In this document: in pieces, positions 31,961 through 39,698 of the stretch
Layout: each line of letters starts with the position of its first letter
Position numbering within the stretch: position 1 is the stretch's first letter
From: Pseudomonadota bacterium
Lineage (GTDB): Bacteria; Pseudomonadota; Gammaproteobacteria; Steroidobacterales; Steroidobacteraceae
Direction: 5' to 3'
Assembly (NCBI GenBank): GCA_026398785.1
Contig: JAPLSF010000289.1
Location: forward strand, 1-39,698
DNA: 39,698 nucleotides
Made by a program: the position numbers and the translations under genes
Notes under the pieces: generated by a model
The model's input: the letters and a program-made list of their open reading frames with translations, nothing else
Database searches by the model: none
What the model was told of the DNA's origin: nothing

Positions 31961-32911
31961 TCAGGCTCCCAGCAGCAGGTGCACGAGCAGGCCCAGCACC
32001 GCGAACATGAACGCGGTGGCCATGAACTCGGGTGCGCGGAACACGCGGAACTTGGCGGAAACCGTCTCCAGCAGTGCAAGCCACAGGCCGGCGACGGCAA
32101 GCTTCGCCAGCAGCGCCGGGATCGACCAGGCCAGCGCGCCAATCCCGGTCTCGCCGATGGACGCGCCCCACGGCACGAACAGCGCAAAGCCAATGCAGGC
32201 GTAATTGAACAGCTTCAGGGCAGCGGCCCACTCCATCAGCGCGAGATGCCGCGCGGAATACTCGAGCAGCATCGCCTCGTGGATCATGGTGAGTTCGAGG
32301 TGCGTCGCCGGATTGTCCACTGGAATGCGGGCATTCTCCGCGAGCAGCACCATGGTGAAGGCGACCGCCGTGAACGCGAGGCTCGGATACAGGGCGAGCG
32401 GCTGAACCATGAGCCGTTCCGCGATCAACGGCAGGGCCGTGGTCGCGGAAATCAGCGAGGCAACGAAGATGATCATCAGCAGCGCCGGCTCGGCGAGGAA
32501 ACCGATCATCATGTCCCGCCGCGCGCCGAGCGTGCCGAATGCGGTACCGATGTCCATCGCAGCAAGCGACATGAAGACACGCGCGATCGCCAGGAGACCC
32601 ACCAGCGCGATTGCGTCGGCCGCCGAACGAAAAGGCAGGCCCGTGCCCATCGAGGGAATCACCGCCGCTGCGGCAACCATCGCGCCGAACACGACATACG
32701 GCGCCATGCGGAACAGCGGTGACGCGCTTGCCGCGATCACGGCATCCTTGTGGAACAGCTTGCGAATGCCGTGGTAGGGGAGCAGCACGCTCGGTGCGCG
32801 CCGGTTCTGCAGCCAGGCGCGGCACGCGTTGACCCAGCCGAGGAACAGCGGGGCAAGGAGCAGTGCTGCGAGCACCTCCAGGAACTGCGTGAGCCAGGCA
32901 ACCGCGCTCAC
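31961..32911 (-). CDS. hyfC: HyfC/NuoH-like membrane subunit
   Basis: The product is 316 residues with about eight membrane helices, equivalent to NuoH/HycD/HyfC, the subunit that couples the peripheral redox arm to the membrane arm. The conserved charged loop is present: ENARIPVDNPATHLELTMIHEAMLLEYSARHLALMEWA (about 214-251, many acidic residues), as are the cytoplasmic RKLFHKDAV and FGTLGARRDMMIGFLAEP segments. ATG at 32911 overlaps the hyfB-like stop by four bases. The intact charged loop suggests coupling is retained even though the NiFe site is lost. Confidence 0.9.
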   Translation of the reverse strand: MSAVAWLTQFLEVLAALLLAPLFLGWVNACRAWLQNRRAPSVLLPYHGIRKLFHKDAVIAASASPLFRMAPYVVFGAMVAAAAVIPSMGTGLPFRSAADAIALVGLLAIARVFMSLAAMDIGTAFGTLGARRDMMIGFLAEPALLMIIFVASLISATTALPLIAERLMVQPLALYPSLAFTAVAFTMVLLAENARIPVDNPATHLELTMIHEAMLLEYSARHLALMEWAAALKLFNYACIGFALFVPWGASIGETGIGALAWSIPALLAKLAVAGLWLALLETVSAKFRVFRAPEFMATAFMFAVLGLLVHLLLGA

Positions 32912-34911
32912 AGCATCACCGCGAGCAGCACCACCAGGGTGATGAAGCTGTATGTCAGGTAGACCGAGATGCGGCCTTGCTGCAACCAGGCCACGGAGTT
33001 TGCGGCCCGCTGCAACAGTCCGGCGATCGGCAGGTAGACCACTTTCCAGAACCGGTCACTGACCTTGACCCGGTAGCGTGGCGCCAGGTCGAGCGGCGAG
33101 GGCAGTTCTCGCTCCATTTCGAAGAATGAAACGAAGATGTGGCGGATCGGCTGGCCAAAGCCCTCGGCCGTGTCCTGCATGCGCGGATCGAGCCGCCCGA
33201 AGCCACAGTCCCAGGTCGGGGCTCGACGCACGGGGCGACGGTACACGATGCGCACGATCAGGAAGGTCGCCGCAACCACCGCGACGATGACCGCCAACAG
33301 GACCAATGGGGCGTACGACACTGCCCGCTCGGTCAACGGCGCCAACATCCACCACGACTGACCTGCAAGGTTCGGTGCGGCACCCACCAGCTGCTCGGTC
33401 GCTGCGCCAAGCGCGTGAATCACCTGGTTGGGCAGCAGTCCCAACAGCACGCACCCGATCGCCAGCCAGACCAGGCCCGCCTTCTCGAATCCATCCACGT
33501 CGTGCGCAACGGCAAGCGAGGCTTCGCGAGGCTGCCCCAGGAAGACGATGCCGAAGAACTTCACCATGACGTAGCCGGCGAGTGCAGCCGCGAGCGCCAC
33601 GATGGCGGCACCCAACGGCAGCAGCATGTTCACGAACGGTTGCGGCACTTCATGGGAAAACAGGAACGTCTGCAGCAGCAGCCACTCGGACACGAACCCG
33701 TTCAACGGCGGCAGGCCCGCGAGCGCGAGGACGCCCACCAGTGTCAGCCAGGCAGCCCACGGCATGCGGTGAATAAGCCCGCCGAGCCGGCCGAGATTGC
33801 GTTCGCCCGTGGCGTGCAGTACCGCGCCGGTGCCGAGGAACAGCAGGCTCTTCATGAACGCGTGGTTCAGGGAGTGATACAGAACCGCGATCAGCGCGAG
33901 CGCCGCGAGTTCGGTCATGCCTACGCCATGAAAAACGATGGCCAGTCCGATGCCGGTAAACAGCACGCCGACATTTTCGACCGATGAATAGGCGAGCAGA
34001 CGCTTCATGTCCGTCTGCACCGCGGCGAAGACCACGCCAAAGATCGCCGTGGCCAGTCCCAGCGCCAGCGGGATCAGGCCCCACCACCAGAGTGGGTCGC
34101 CGATCAGGTCGAACGTCACTCGCAACACACCGTAGATGGCGGTCTTCAGCATGATGCCGCTCATGAGCGCCGACACGGGCGAAGGTGCCGCCGGGTGTGC
34201 TTCCGGGAGCCATACGTGCAGCGGCAGGAGCCCGGCTTTGGTGCCAAAGCCAAACAGCGCGAGCAGGAAGGCGGCGGTGGCCCACGGAGTCGACAGCGTG
34301 CTCTCGCGCATGGCGTCGAACGAGAACAACCAGGTGCCGCCCTGCATAATGCCGAAGCTCAACAGGATGGCGATTGCACCGACGTGTGCCATGAGCAGGT
34401 ACAGGAATCCGGCGCTGCGAATTTCCGGGATGCCGTGCTGGGCGGTCACCAGGAAATAGGACGTCAGGGCCATCGTCTCCCACGCGACCATGAACGCGTA
34501 GGCGTCGTCGGCAACCAGCACGAAGCCCATGCTGGCGAGAAAGAGGTGGTACTGGAGGCCCAGCACCCCCGGTGCCGTTCCCTCACCCTTGCGGAAATAG
34601 CCAGCCGCGAACAGCGAGACACCGGCAGATGCGCTGCCGAGGAGGGCCAGGAACACGCGGGAAAGGTTGTCCAGCCGCACGTGCATGGGCAGGTCGGGCA
34701 AGCCGATGAGCAGGGTGCCGCGCTCGACCGGTGTGGCGAGGCTCAGGGCAGCCGCGATTGCAAGACAGGCACCAATGATCGCGCCGAGCGGAAACAACAC
34801 TCGGCCGACCAGCGCGACGCTGTTCGGCCGCAGCAGTCCGGCAGCACCCACCACTGCCCAGCACGCGAGCAGCGCCAGGCAAATAGTCAGGGGCGAGTCG
34901 AACAGGGCCAT
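32908..34911 (-). CDS. hyfB: HyfB/NuoL-like proton-conducting membrane subunit
   Basis: First gene of the operon. The product is 667 residues with 14-16 membrane helices of the NuoL/MrpA type. Channel residues: Glu145 (VAWETMALTS), Lys225 (GFGTKAGLLPLHVWLPEAH), His232 and Lys256 (GIMLKTAIYG). The signature APSPVSALMSG and the TM12 charge in NGFVSEWLL are also intact. The C-terminal tail (RAPTWDCGFGRLDPRMQDT, then QPIRHIF) is the one seen in HyfB/HycC, separating it from Nuo and Mrp proteins. ATG at 34911, in the divergent promoter region with the ribbon-helix-helix gene. Confidence 0.9.
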   Translation of the reverse strand: MALFDSPLTICLALLACWAVVGAAGLLRPNSVALVGRVLFPLGAIIGACLAIAAALSLATPVERGTLLIGLPDLPMHVRLDNLSRVFLALLGSASAGVSLFAAGYFRKGEGTAPGVLGLQYHLFLASMGFVLVADDAYAFMVAWETMALTSYFLVTAQHGIPEIRSAGFLYLLMAHVGAIAILLSFGIMQGGTWLFSFDAMRESTLSTPWATAAFLLALFGFGTKAGLLPLHVWLPEAHPAAPSPVSALMSGIMLKTAIYGVLRVTFDLIGDPLWWWGLIPLALGLATAIFGVVFAAVQTDMKRLLAYSSVENVGVLFTGIGLAIVFHGVGMTELAALALIAVLYHSLNHAFMKSLLFLGTGAVLHATGERNLGRLGGLIHRMPWAAWLTLVGVLALAGLPPLNGFVSEWLLLQTFLFSHEVPQPFVNMLLPLGAAIVALAAALAGYVMVKFFGIVFLGQPREASLAVAHDVDGFEKAGLVWLAIGCVLLGLLPNQVIHALGAATEQLVGAAPNLAGQSWWMLAPLTERAVSYAPLVLLAVIVAVVAATFLIVRIVYRRPVRRAPTWDCGFGRLDPRMQDTAEGFGQPIRHIFVSFFEMERELPSPLDLAPRYRVKVSDRFWKVVYLPIAGLLQRAANSVAWLQQGRISVYLTYSFITLVVLLAVML

Positions 34912-34939
34912 GTCGCCATTCTACTCCAATGTAAATTGC

Positions 34940-34961
34940 ATTATAATCATGGTCACATGAC
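34940..34961. promoter_or_regulatory. Symmetrical divergent promoter with an adjacent inverted repeat
   Basis: The 72-base gap between hyfB and the ribbon-helix-helix gene is AT-rich. ATTATAAT (34940-34947) is a perfect palindrome that places a TATAAT -10 hexamer on both strands. Five bases on, GTCA-CA-TGAC (34952-34961) is an inverted repeat that could be an operator. The -35 regions are weak on both strands, which would suit a regulated promoter. Function inferred. Confidence 0.4.
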
Positions 34962-34983
34962 TTTGGCGCTGTAAGGAATTCGC

Positions 34984-35193
34984 TTGCCACTCGAGGATCG
35001 CACCGCCCGATTGACCGTGCTGATCGACCCCCGCAAGAAGGCGCTGCTCGAGCGCATCTGCGCGGAGCAGGACACCACGCCCTCGCAGGTCGTCCGGCAA
35101 TTGATCAGGCGCTACATCGAGGACCAGACGGGCATGCCTTGGTCACCCGAGGAGCCTGACGTGGTCGAGCAGCGGGCCGGAAAGAGAAGTTGA
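34984..35193 (+). CDS. Ribbon-helix-helix (CopG-type) DNA-binding protein
   Basis: The product is 69 residues. The first part reads RTARLTVLIDPRKKALLERICAEQDTTPSQVVRQLIRRYIE (about 6-46): one beta strand then two helices, the RHH/MetJ-Arc fold that binds operators as dimers. The TTG start at 34984 is supported by AAGGA six bases upstream; no ATG fits. Its stop overlaps the next ATG (TGATG), so it is coupled to the methyltransferase-like gene. Being next to an inverted repeat in the divergent promoter, it is a candidate local regulator of itself and of the Hyf-like operon. Confidence 0.8.
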   Translation: MPLEDRTARLTVLIDPRKKALLERICAEQDTTPSQVVRQLIRRYIEDQTGMPWSPEEPDVVEQRAGKRS

Positions 35194-36176
35194 TGACCCG
35201 CAAGTCTGATCGTTTGCCGCAGCGAAGGCGCATCACGCGCTTGAAAGTGGCCTCGTCGCCGCCGGACGGTTGGGGATTGATGAGCCGGCAAGATGAGGAC
35301 CTGCTGTCGCTGGGCGGACTCACGATCGATCCTGGCACGCTGGTGCGCGTGCTGGAGCCGACTGCAGCCGCGTCGGCCGTGCTGTGCCAGCGGCTGATGT
35401 CGGGCACGTACGACAAGCCCTTCCTGGTCGAAGACGACAAGCACCGCGCGCTGTGCTTCACGATCGACGGCAGCGTCCAGAGCGAGATGCGCATCGACGA
35501 TCCGGACGCGCTCGTGAACGACTACACGCGCAAGATGATGGGATTCCTGCTGTTCTGTCCTGAGCCAGGACGCGTCCTCTTGATTGGGCTCGGTGGCGGG
35601 TCGCTGGCCAAATTCTGCAATCGCCACTTGCCGTCGACGCACGTCACGGCCGTCGAGATCGATGCGAACGTCATCGCATTGCGATCGCATTTCAAGATTC
35701 CTCCGGATGGCGCCGATCTGCGTGTGATCCACGGCGACGGCGCCCGCTATGTCGCGGACCTGATCGACGCCACGGAATTTCCTGATGTGCTGTTGGTCGA
35801 TGCCTACGATCGCAATGGAATTTCGCCATCGATCGCGGAATACGAGTTCCTGGAGCACTCCCGTCGCATCCTCGGGGACAGCGGAGTGTTCGTGATGAAC
35901 CTCGCGGCCCATGAATCGGCCAGCACGACACAGGTGGAGAGAATCCGCCACGTATTTGGCGACCCCGTCATTCCGGTCACCGTCGGGTGGGGCGGCAACA
36001 TGGTCGTCTTCGCGGGGCCCGCTTTGCGCGATCGGCAGCGACTGGCTGCCGCCCCAGCGAACGCTCGTCGCCTGCAGAAAACCCTCGACCTCGACTTCCG
36101 GATCCTTCCGGATCTGGTGCGGAAGCACCTGCAGGAGGCGCAGCAAGCGCCGGCGCATCCTGATCCGGTTCAGTAA
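35193..36176 (+). CDS. Spermidine-synthase-like SAM-dependent methyltransferase-fold protein
   Basis: The product is 327 residues. The Rossmann-like core has motif I VLLIGLGGGSLAKF (about 128-141), the acidic motif II VTAVEIDANVI, HGDGARYVADL and DVLLVDAYDRNG, in the order of spermidine synthase (SpeE) relatives. The first ~120 residues hold a beta-rich N-terminal domain (ALCFTIDGSVQSEM). Such proteins are annotated as spermidine-synthase-like; real polyamine synthesis cannot be assumed, because key propylamine-transfer residues were not verified. ATG at 35193; a TTG one codon earlier is possible. Downstream of and coupled to the RHH gene. Confidence 0.82.
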   Translation: MTRKSDRLPQRRRITRLKVASSPPDGWGLMSRQDEDLLSLGGLTIDPGTLVRVLEPTAAASAVLCQRLMSGTYDKPFLVEDDKHRALCFTIDGSVQSEMRIDDPDALVNDYTRKMMGFLLFCPEPGRVLLIGLGGGSLAKFCNRHLPSTHVTAVEIDANVIALRSHFKIPPDGADLRVIHGDGARYVADLIDATEFPDVLLVDAYDRNGISPSIAEYEFLEHSRRILGDSGVFVMNLAAHESASTTQVERIRHVFGDPVIPVTVGWGGNMVVFAGPALRDRQRLAAAPANARRLQKTLDLDFRILPDLVRKHLQEAQQAPAHPDPVQ

Positions 36177-36267
36177 CCCTGCAACAGGTGCGGCGTGAAG
36201 CAGCTCACCGACTGACTGTGTGGTCGATTCCTTGGCGGAAGCCTATCGAACCCGCGAGAATGTACCG

Positions 36268-37791
36268 ATGATTTGCATCGCAACTCTCGCCCGGCATCTG
36301 CTGCCTCAGCGCGGCGGGCGCGCGCTTTGCGTCCTGACGGGCGCCGCACTTTTTCTTCAGGGCTGCAGCAACCAACCCCTGGAGCCGTGGCACACTGCGG
36401 CGCTGACGGAGGAGTATCGCGCGGCCAAGGCTGACGAGATTCGCGCCTTCGAGGACTACCTGCGTCTGGAAAACCGGTTGTTCGCGCAGCTCGAAACGAA
36501 AGTCTACGCGCGCACTGAGACCGGACCCGAAGGTGCGCTCCTGCGCTACAGCAAGGGCAGTGCCAGCGATCCGCAGGCTCGCGCGCCCAACTGGAACCGC
36601 AGCTTCGAACTGCCTGCCGCAGCGCCGGTCGGCGCAGTGCTGCTGTTGCACGGAATGTCGGACTCGCCATACAGCCTGCGAGCGCTGGGCGAGGAACTGA
36701 ACAAGCGTAACTATTGGGTAGTCGGCCTGCGCCTGCCGGGTCACGGCACCGCGCCATCAGGACTGCTTGACGTGCGCTGGGAGGACATGGCAGCCGCTGT
36801 GCAACTGGCCGTCGGGCATCTCGCGCAGCAAGTCGGGAAGCAGCCGATTCACATCATCGGCTACTCGACCGGTGCGCCTCTTGCCCTCGATTTCACGCTC
36901 AATGCGCTGGACGGGCAGACCGCTCCGGTGCCGGCCAGCCTGGTCCTGATTTCACCGGCCATCGGCATTCACGCAGCTGCCGCGGCGGCCACGTGGAAGC
37001 GCCGGTTGGCCGTGCTGCCCGGTCTGGGCGACCTGGCCTGGCTGAACGTCGAGCCGGAGTTCGATCCCTACAAATACAACTCCTTCACGACCAATGCCGG
37101 CGAACAGGTACACCGTTTGACCAGATCCGTGTCCCGGCGCATTGCGAGCCTGGCGCGGTCGCAGCAAGCCGGCGCGTTGCCGCCGATACTGGTGTTCAAA
37201 TCGAACGCGGACTCTACGGTGTCGACCGACGCCGTGGTCACGCGGCTGCTCGGTCTCCTCGATCCCCACCGGCACGAACTCGTGCTGTTCGACGTCAACC
37301 GTTACGCCGCCAAGTCCATGCTGCTGGTCGCGGACAGGGGGGCGTTGACCAACCGGGTGATGGGCGACAACCGGTTGCCGTTCGCGGTGACGCTGGTCAC
37401 CAACGAGAACGAGGAGAGTGCCACGGTCGTGGCCCGCCATCAGGCGCCATTCTCGGCCGATGTGTCGCAGACGGAACCCCTGAACATGGCCTGGCCACCG
37501 GGCGTGATCTCCTTGTCGCACGTGGCGCTGCCGATCCCGCCGGACGATCCCCTTTACGGTCAGCGGCCGCCCGGCAACCGGGACATTCTCTTCCTCGGCC
37601 AGATGGCCATTCAGGGCGAGCGGGGCACGCTGGTGCTGCCCGCCGAATGGCTGCTGCGCCTGCGCAACAATCCATTCTATGAATACCTTGAATCACGGAC
37701 GCTGGCGTGGATCGACAGCGCCGGTGGGCATCGCAACGACCGAGCGGAATTGTCGGCGCCCGCAGGGCAGGGCGCCGACGCGTCTCATTGA
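36268..37791 (+). CDS. Alpha/beta-hydrolase lipoprotein
   Basis: The product is 507 residues from the ATG at 36268 (a GTG at 36220 would add 16 residues before the signal). Lipoprotein signal: hydrophobic stretch ending in LFLQGC (lipidated Cys33). Hydrolase core: oxyanion segment LLHGMSDSPYS, GLRLPGHGTAPSG, nucleophile elbow IIGYSTGAP with Ser200, probable acid Asp315 (FKSNADSTVS) and His418 (SLSHVALPIPPDD). It resembles serine lysophospholipase/carboxylesterase-like proteins but is longer, with an N-terminal helical domain (about 40-110). Substrate unknown. It ends in a 7-base convergent overlap with the next gene. Confidence 0.85.
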   Translation: MICIATLARHLLPQRGGRALCVLTGAALFLQGCSNQPLEPWHTAALTEEYRAAKADEIRAFEDYLRLENRLFAQLETKVYARTETGPEGALLRYSKGSASDPQARAPNWNRSFELPAAAPVGAVLLLHGMSDSPYSLRALGEELNKRNYWVVGLRLPGHGTAPSGLLDVRWEDMAAAVQLAVGHLAQQVGKQPIHIIGYSTGAPLALDFTLNALDGQTAPVPASLVLISPAIGIHAAAAAATWKRRLAVLPGLGDLAWLNVEPEFDPYKYNSFTTNAGEQVHRLTRSVSRRIASLARSQQAGALPPILVFKSNADSTVSTDAVVTRLLGLLDPHRHELVLFDVNRYAAKSMLLVADRGALTNRVMGDNRLPFAVTLVTNENEESATVVARHQAPFSADVSQTEPLNMAWPPGVISLSHVALPIPPDDPLYGQRPPGNRDILFLGQMAIQGERGTLVLPAEWLLRLRNNPFYEYLESRTLAWIDSAGGHRNDRAELSAPAGQGADASH

Positions 37792-38636
37792 GCGGTCCGC
37801 GTCTCGATGATCAGGTCGAGCACGAAGTGCACTGTCGGTTCGCCGCCCGCCGCCGCGGCCTGCTCGAAGCGCTTGACCCGCACCACCTGTTGTTCGCCTG
37901 CTCTCGGCGTGTAGCCCTCGATACCCTCGGGCAGCGGCCGCCACTCGCCCGGTGCCCCGCTGGCGATACCGTTCTCGTCGAAGTGGCGATCGCGCACCAT
38001 CAGGCAAGGGGGCGTTGACGGGGCCGGCGCCACGCACGGCTTTGTCGACACCTCGAGGAAAGCGCGCATGCCTGGGCCTCCGAAGCGGGTCTCCGGGGTC
38101 GGCGTGCCGCCGAACGTCAAGGTGCTGCCGTCCGCTGCCGCCAGCCGCAGCTGCGGCGCACCGGCCTCGCCTTCGACCGCAACCTGCAGGGTACCGGTCA
38201 GGAACCTGGCGAATGCGGCATCGGCGTCGGCCAACGGCGGCGGGCAGGCCATCATCGTTGAGATCGCCTGGCCGAGCTGCAGCTGCGTGGAGTCGAGCAG
38301 CTGGTAGCCGGCGCTGATGCGATTGCAGCTGCCGGTCACGCCGAGCCGGCCGTCGCCGAACTCGACGCCCAGCGGCTGGTCCGCTGCCGGGAAGAATGCG
38401 GCGATCGACTGGCCCGTGGCATTGGTCGCCGACGTGAGCTGCCACTGGTACGCGACCAGGGTCGCGGCCGTGTCAGGCGTGGGCGTGGCAGCGGCGGGGC
38501 CGGCAGGCGCCGACGCAACGGCAGGCCCAGTCGCAGCCTCCGGTGCCGGTGATTCGGGCGGCGTGCTCCGGGCACAGCCGGCCACGCACAGTGCCGCGAC
38601 AACGAGAGCAAGACGATAGGGGCGATGCAGGGACAT
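37785..38636 (-). CDS. META-domain (HslJ-like) plus DUF4377 lipoprotein
   Basis: The product is 283 residues. Lipoprotein signal ends at LCVAGC (Cys21); an Ala/Pro/Thr linker runs to about residue 55. A META/HslJ-like domain follows (YQWQLTSATN, GVTGSCNRISAGYQ, ISTMMACPPPLADAD). The last third (AFLEVSTKPC, PCLMVRDRHFDENG, EGIEGYTPRAGEQQVV) is a DUF4377 domain. The ATG at 38636 has GGAG about eight bases upstream; the frame is open far upstream, but that part belongs to the decayed DUF4105 gene. Related proteins are envelope-stress or resistance-linked (HslJ in E. coli); the role here is unknown. Confidence 0.85.
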   Translation of the reverse strand: MSLHRPYRLALVVAALCVAGCARSTPPESPAPEAATGPAVASAPAGPAAATPTPDTAATLVAYQWQLTSATNATGQSIAAFFPAADQPLGVEFGDGRLGVTGSCNRISAGYQLLDSTQLQLGQAISTMMACPPPLADADAAFARFLTGTLQVAVEGEAGAPQLRLAAADGSTLTFGGTPTPETRFGGPGMRAFLEVSTKPCVAPAPSTPPCLMVRDRHFDENGIASGAPGEWRPLPEGIEGYTPRAGEQQVVRVKRFEQAAAAGGEPTVHFVLDLIIETRTAQ

Positions 38637-38728
38637 GGGCGTACTCCGCTCGAAAGGTTGACCATGGAAGCGCACCGGCTTCCGGGCAGGATCACAAACT
38701 GGCGTGCAACGACACGCAAGGCGCAGAT

Positions 38729-39616
38729 TCAAGGGTTCATCCCCGGCACGGACTCGGAGATCGAAATCGCCGGTGCGGCCGGCCAGGTTCGCGTAGCGCA
38801 CGATGTTGATCGTGCAGCTGTTGCTGAGCAGGTGGTAGAACTCCGGACGATCGGCCAGCTGGTTGATGCGCTCGAGGTAGACCTGCAACAGCTTGCGCGC
38901 GCTTTCCGCGGGCACCCGCAGGCGGTAAACGTACACGTCTTCGTCGCGGAAATTCGTGCGGACGCCCACGAGGTCGCGCTCTTCGCCCACTACGTAGATC
39001 AACTCGTACTTCTTGAAGAGCGAGGCGAGCGGGTCAAAGCCCTCATGCACCTCCGGCCGCGTTTCGATGGAGACATTGAGCGGGGGCGCGTTGTCGAAGA
39101 TGAACTCACGAACGTGTGGCCCACGGGCCCCGGCATCCAGTACGAGATGAAGAAATCGAGCCCGGTCAGGTGCGACAACGACACCTCGCGCTCTTCGTAG
39201 CGCACCGTGAAATCGTCCCGGCTGCGGTAGTCGAAATCGCGCACTCCGCTGATGTGCACGCGATCACCATCGATCGTGGCACGGGGCATGACCGCGACGT
39301 CCTGCCGCCACTCACGATCGTGAGACGGCCGGATGAAGCTCCAGCCGACAAGAACGGCGAGATAGAGCCCGGCGAATACCCACCTCATGCGCGGCCGGCG
39401 CGTAACCCACAAGGCCCAGATGCCGAACGCCGCAAACGCGACGGCGAGCCCGATCCGCAATCCTGCCCAGGGCAGCGGCGAAAAGTAGATTGCGAGACTG
39501 GCCCAAGTGACGACTAATGCCAGGAATAGGAACTTGATCCCTTGCAGCAGCCGGCCGGGAATCTTTCGCAGCCAGCCAGCCCGGACGCGGTCCGGTCGCG
39601 ATTCAGTCGGCGTCAT
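38729..39616 (-). pseudogene. Disrupted DUF4105 (Lnb-type N-terminal domain) inner-membrane protein gene
   Basis: Residues up to ISYWMPGPVGHTFV (from ATG 39616) show two hydrophobic segments and the DUF4105 lead-in (DFDYRSRDDFTVRYEER). The reading frame then breaks near 39104-39106. Shifting by one base restores FIFDNAPPLNVSIETRPEV and continues into KKYELIYVVGEERD and FYHLLSNSCTINIVRYAN. A second break follows near 38757-38775: after TGDF the frame shifts again to ISESVPGMNP and a stop at 38729. Roughly 50 residues that normally lie between NCTxNI and the final IRxxxPG (the NGxxDxxLY...LPFxELR region) are absent. Two lesions suggest real decay, though base-calling errors could explain the frameshifts. 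Confidence 0.7.
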
Positions 39617-39698
39617 AAGCGGGGCGCGACGGCATTCTGCGGCTGCGGCGCCATCGAGCTGGCGATATCGACCCAGCCGCCACCCATTGCCTGGTACA
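39613..39698 (-). CDS. C-terminal end of a NodT-family outer-membrane efflux lipoprotein (partial)
   Basis: Only the last 27 residues are in the window. They begin YQAMGGGW, matching the LYQALGGGW signature at the end of RND-type outer-membrane factor lipoproteins of the NodT family, followed by a short tail ending in VAPRL. The stop codon overlaps the ATG of the DUF4105 gene (ATGA), so the two were translationally coupled. The rest of the gene lies beyond the window end. Confidence 0.7.
   Translation of the reverse strand, partial: YQAMGGGWVDIASSMAPQPQNAVAPRL

Noticed and set aside
29826-32825. 999-codon minus-strand open frame
   Set aside because: Runs out of frame through hyfC, hyfE and hyfF; low-complexity Arg/Ala composition and no domain. 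The three in-frame membrane proteins explain the region.
27748-34911. Functional NiFe hydrogenase-4 or formate hydrogenlyase
   Set aside because: Large subunit lacks both nickel-binding cysteine motifs and no HyfH, formate dehydrogenase or maturation gene is present.
37785-39050. Single 421-codon gene joining DUF4105 remnant and META lipoprotein
   Set aside because: The lipoprotein signal begins internally at 38636 with its own ribosome-binding site, and the upstream part is a fragment of a different family.

Overview
This looks like a GC-rich gammaproteobacterial chromosome segment, probably from the Steroidobacterales/Nevskiales/Xanthomonadales neighbourhood. That placement is inferred from gene order (fabD-fabG-acpP-fabF-pabB-pabC-mltG-tmk-holB-pilZ), from a type II secretion (T2SS) operon that includes gspN, and from the presence of a rhombosortase. 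I see no tRNA, rRNA, CRISPR array, insertion sequence or prophage. Several starts are GTG or TTG, and translational coupling through ATGA/TGATG overlaps is common.

Layout. 1-225: tail of a helicase-nuclease. 226-5769 (minus strand): T2SS genes gspG-H-I-J-K-L-M-N, read right to left. 5840-6469: rhombosortase, divergent from gspG. 6524-15194 (plus): fatty-acid synthesis (fabD, fabG, acpP, fabF), p-aminobenzoate synthesis (pabB, pabC), then mltG, tmk, holB and pilZ. 15253-15684: small secreted protein of unknown function. 15737-19663 (minus): a double cyclic-nucleotide-binding/rhodanese protein, a FadB-type bifunctional beta-oxidation enzyme and an endonuclease/exonuclease/phosphatase-fold protein. 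19765-22496: a TIR-like protein, a small helical protein and a lipoprotein-type gamma-glutamyltransferase. 22671-27693: an assorted set (zinc alcohol dehydrogenase, glycosyltransferase with TPR-like tail, GNAT acetyltransferase, diaminopentanoate-dehydrogenase-like oxidoreductase, cupin, and a shortened DUF6090-like protein).

The most notable region is 27748-34911 (minus). It is a compact six-gene operon, in transcription order hyfB-hyfC-hyfE-hyfF-hyfG-hyfI-like, encoding a hydrogenase-4/complex-I-type membrane complex. The large subunit has lost both cysteine motifs that hold the NiFe centre, while the small subunit keeps all four ligands of its proximal [4Fe-4S] cluster. No ferredoxin-like HyfH/NuoI subunit and no hydrogenase maturation gene is present. 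This matches the poorly characterised energy-converting-hydrogenase-related (Ehr) class: an ion-pumping machine whose redox partner is unknown. Divergent from it are a ribbon-helix-helix regulator and a spermidine-synthase-like methyltransferase, separated by a short AT-rich promoter region carrying a symmetrical -10 element and an inverted repeat.

36268-39698: a large alpha/beta-hydrolase lipoprotein, a META+DUF4377 lipoprotein, a decayed DUF4105 gene with two separate lesions, and the last codons of a NodT-type outer-membrane efflux lipoprotein.

Functional links: the rhombosortase and T2SS probably work on the same class of secreted substrates, although none is encoded here. fabD/G/F and acpP form one elongation cycle. 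pabB and pabC act consecutively in folate synthesis. The six Hyf-like proteins form one complex.
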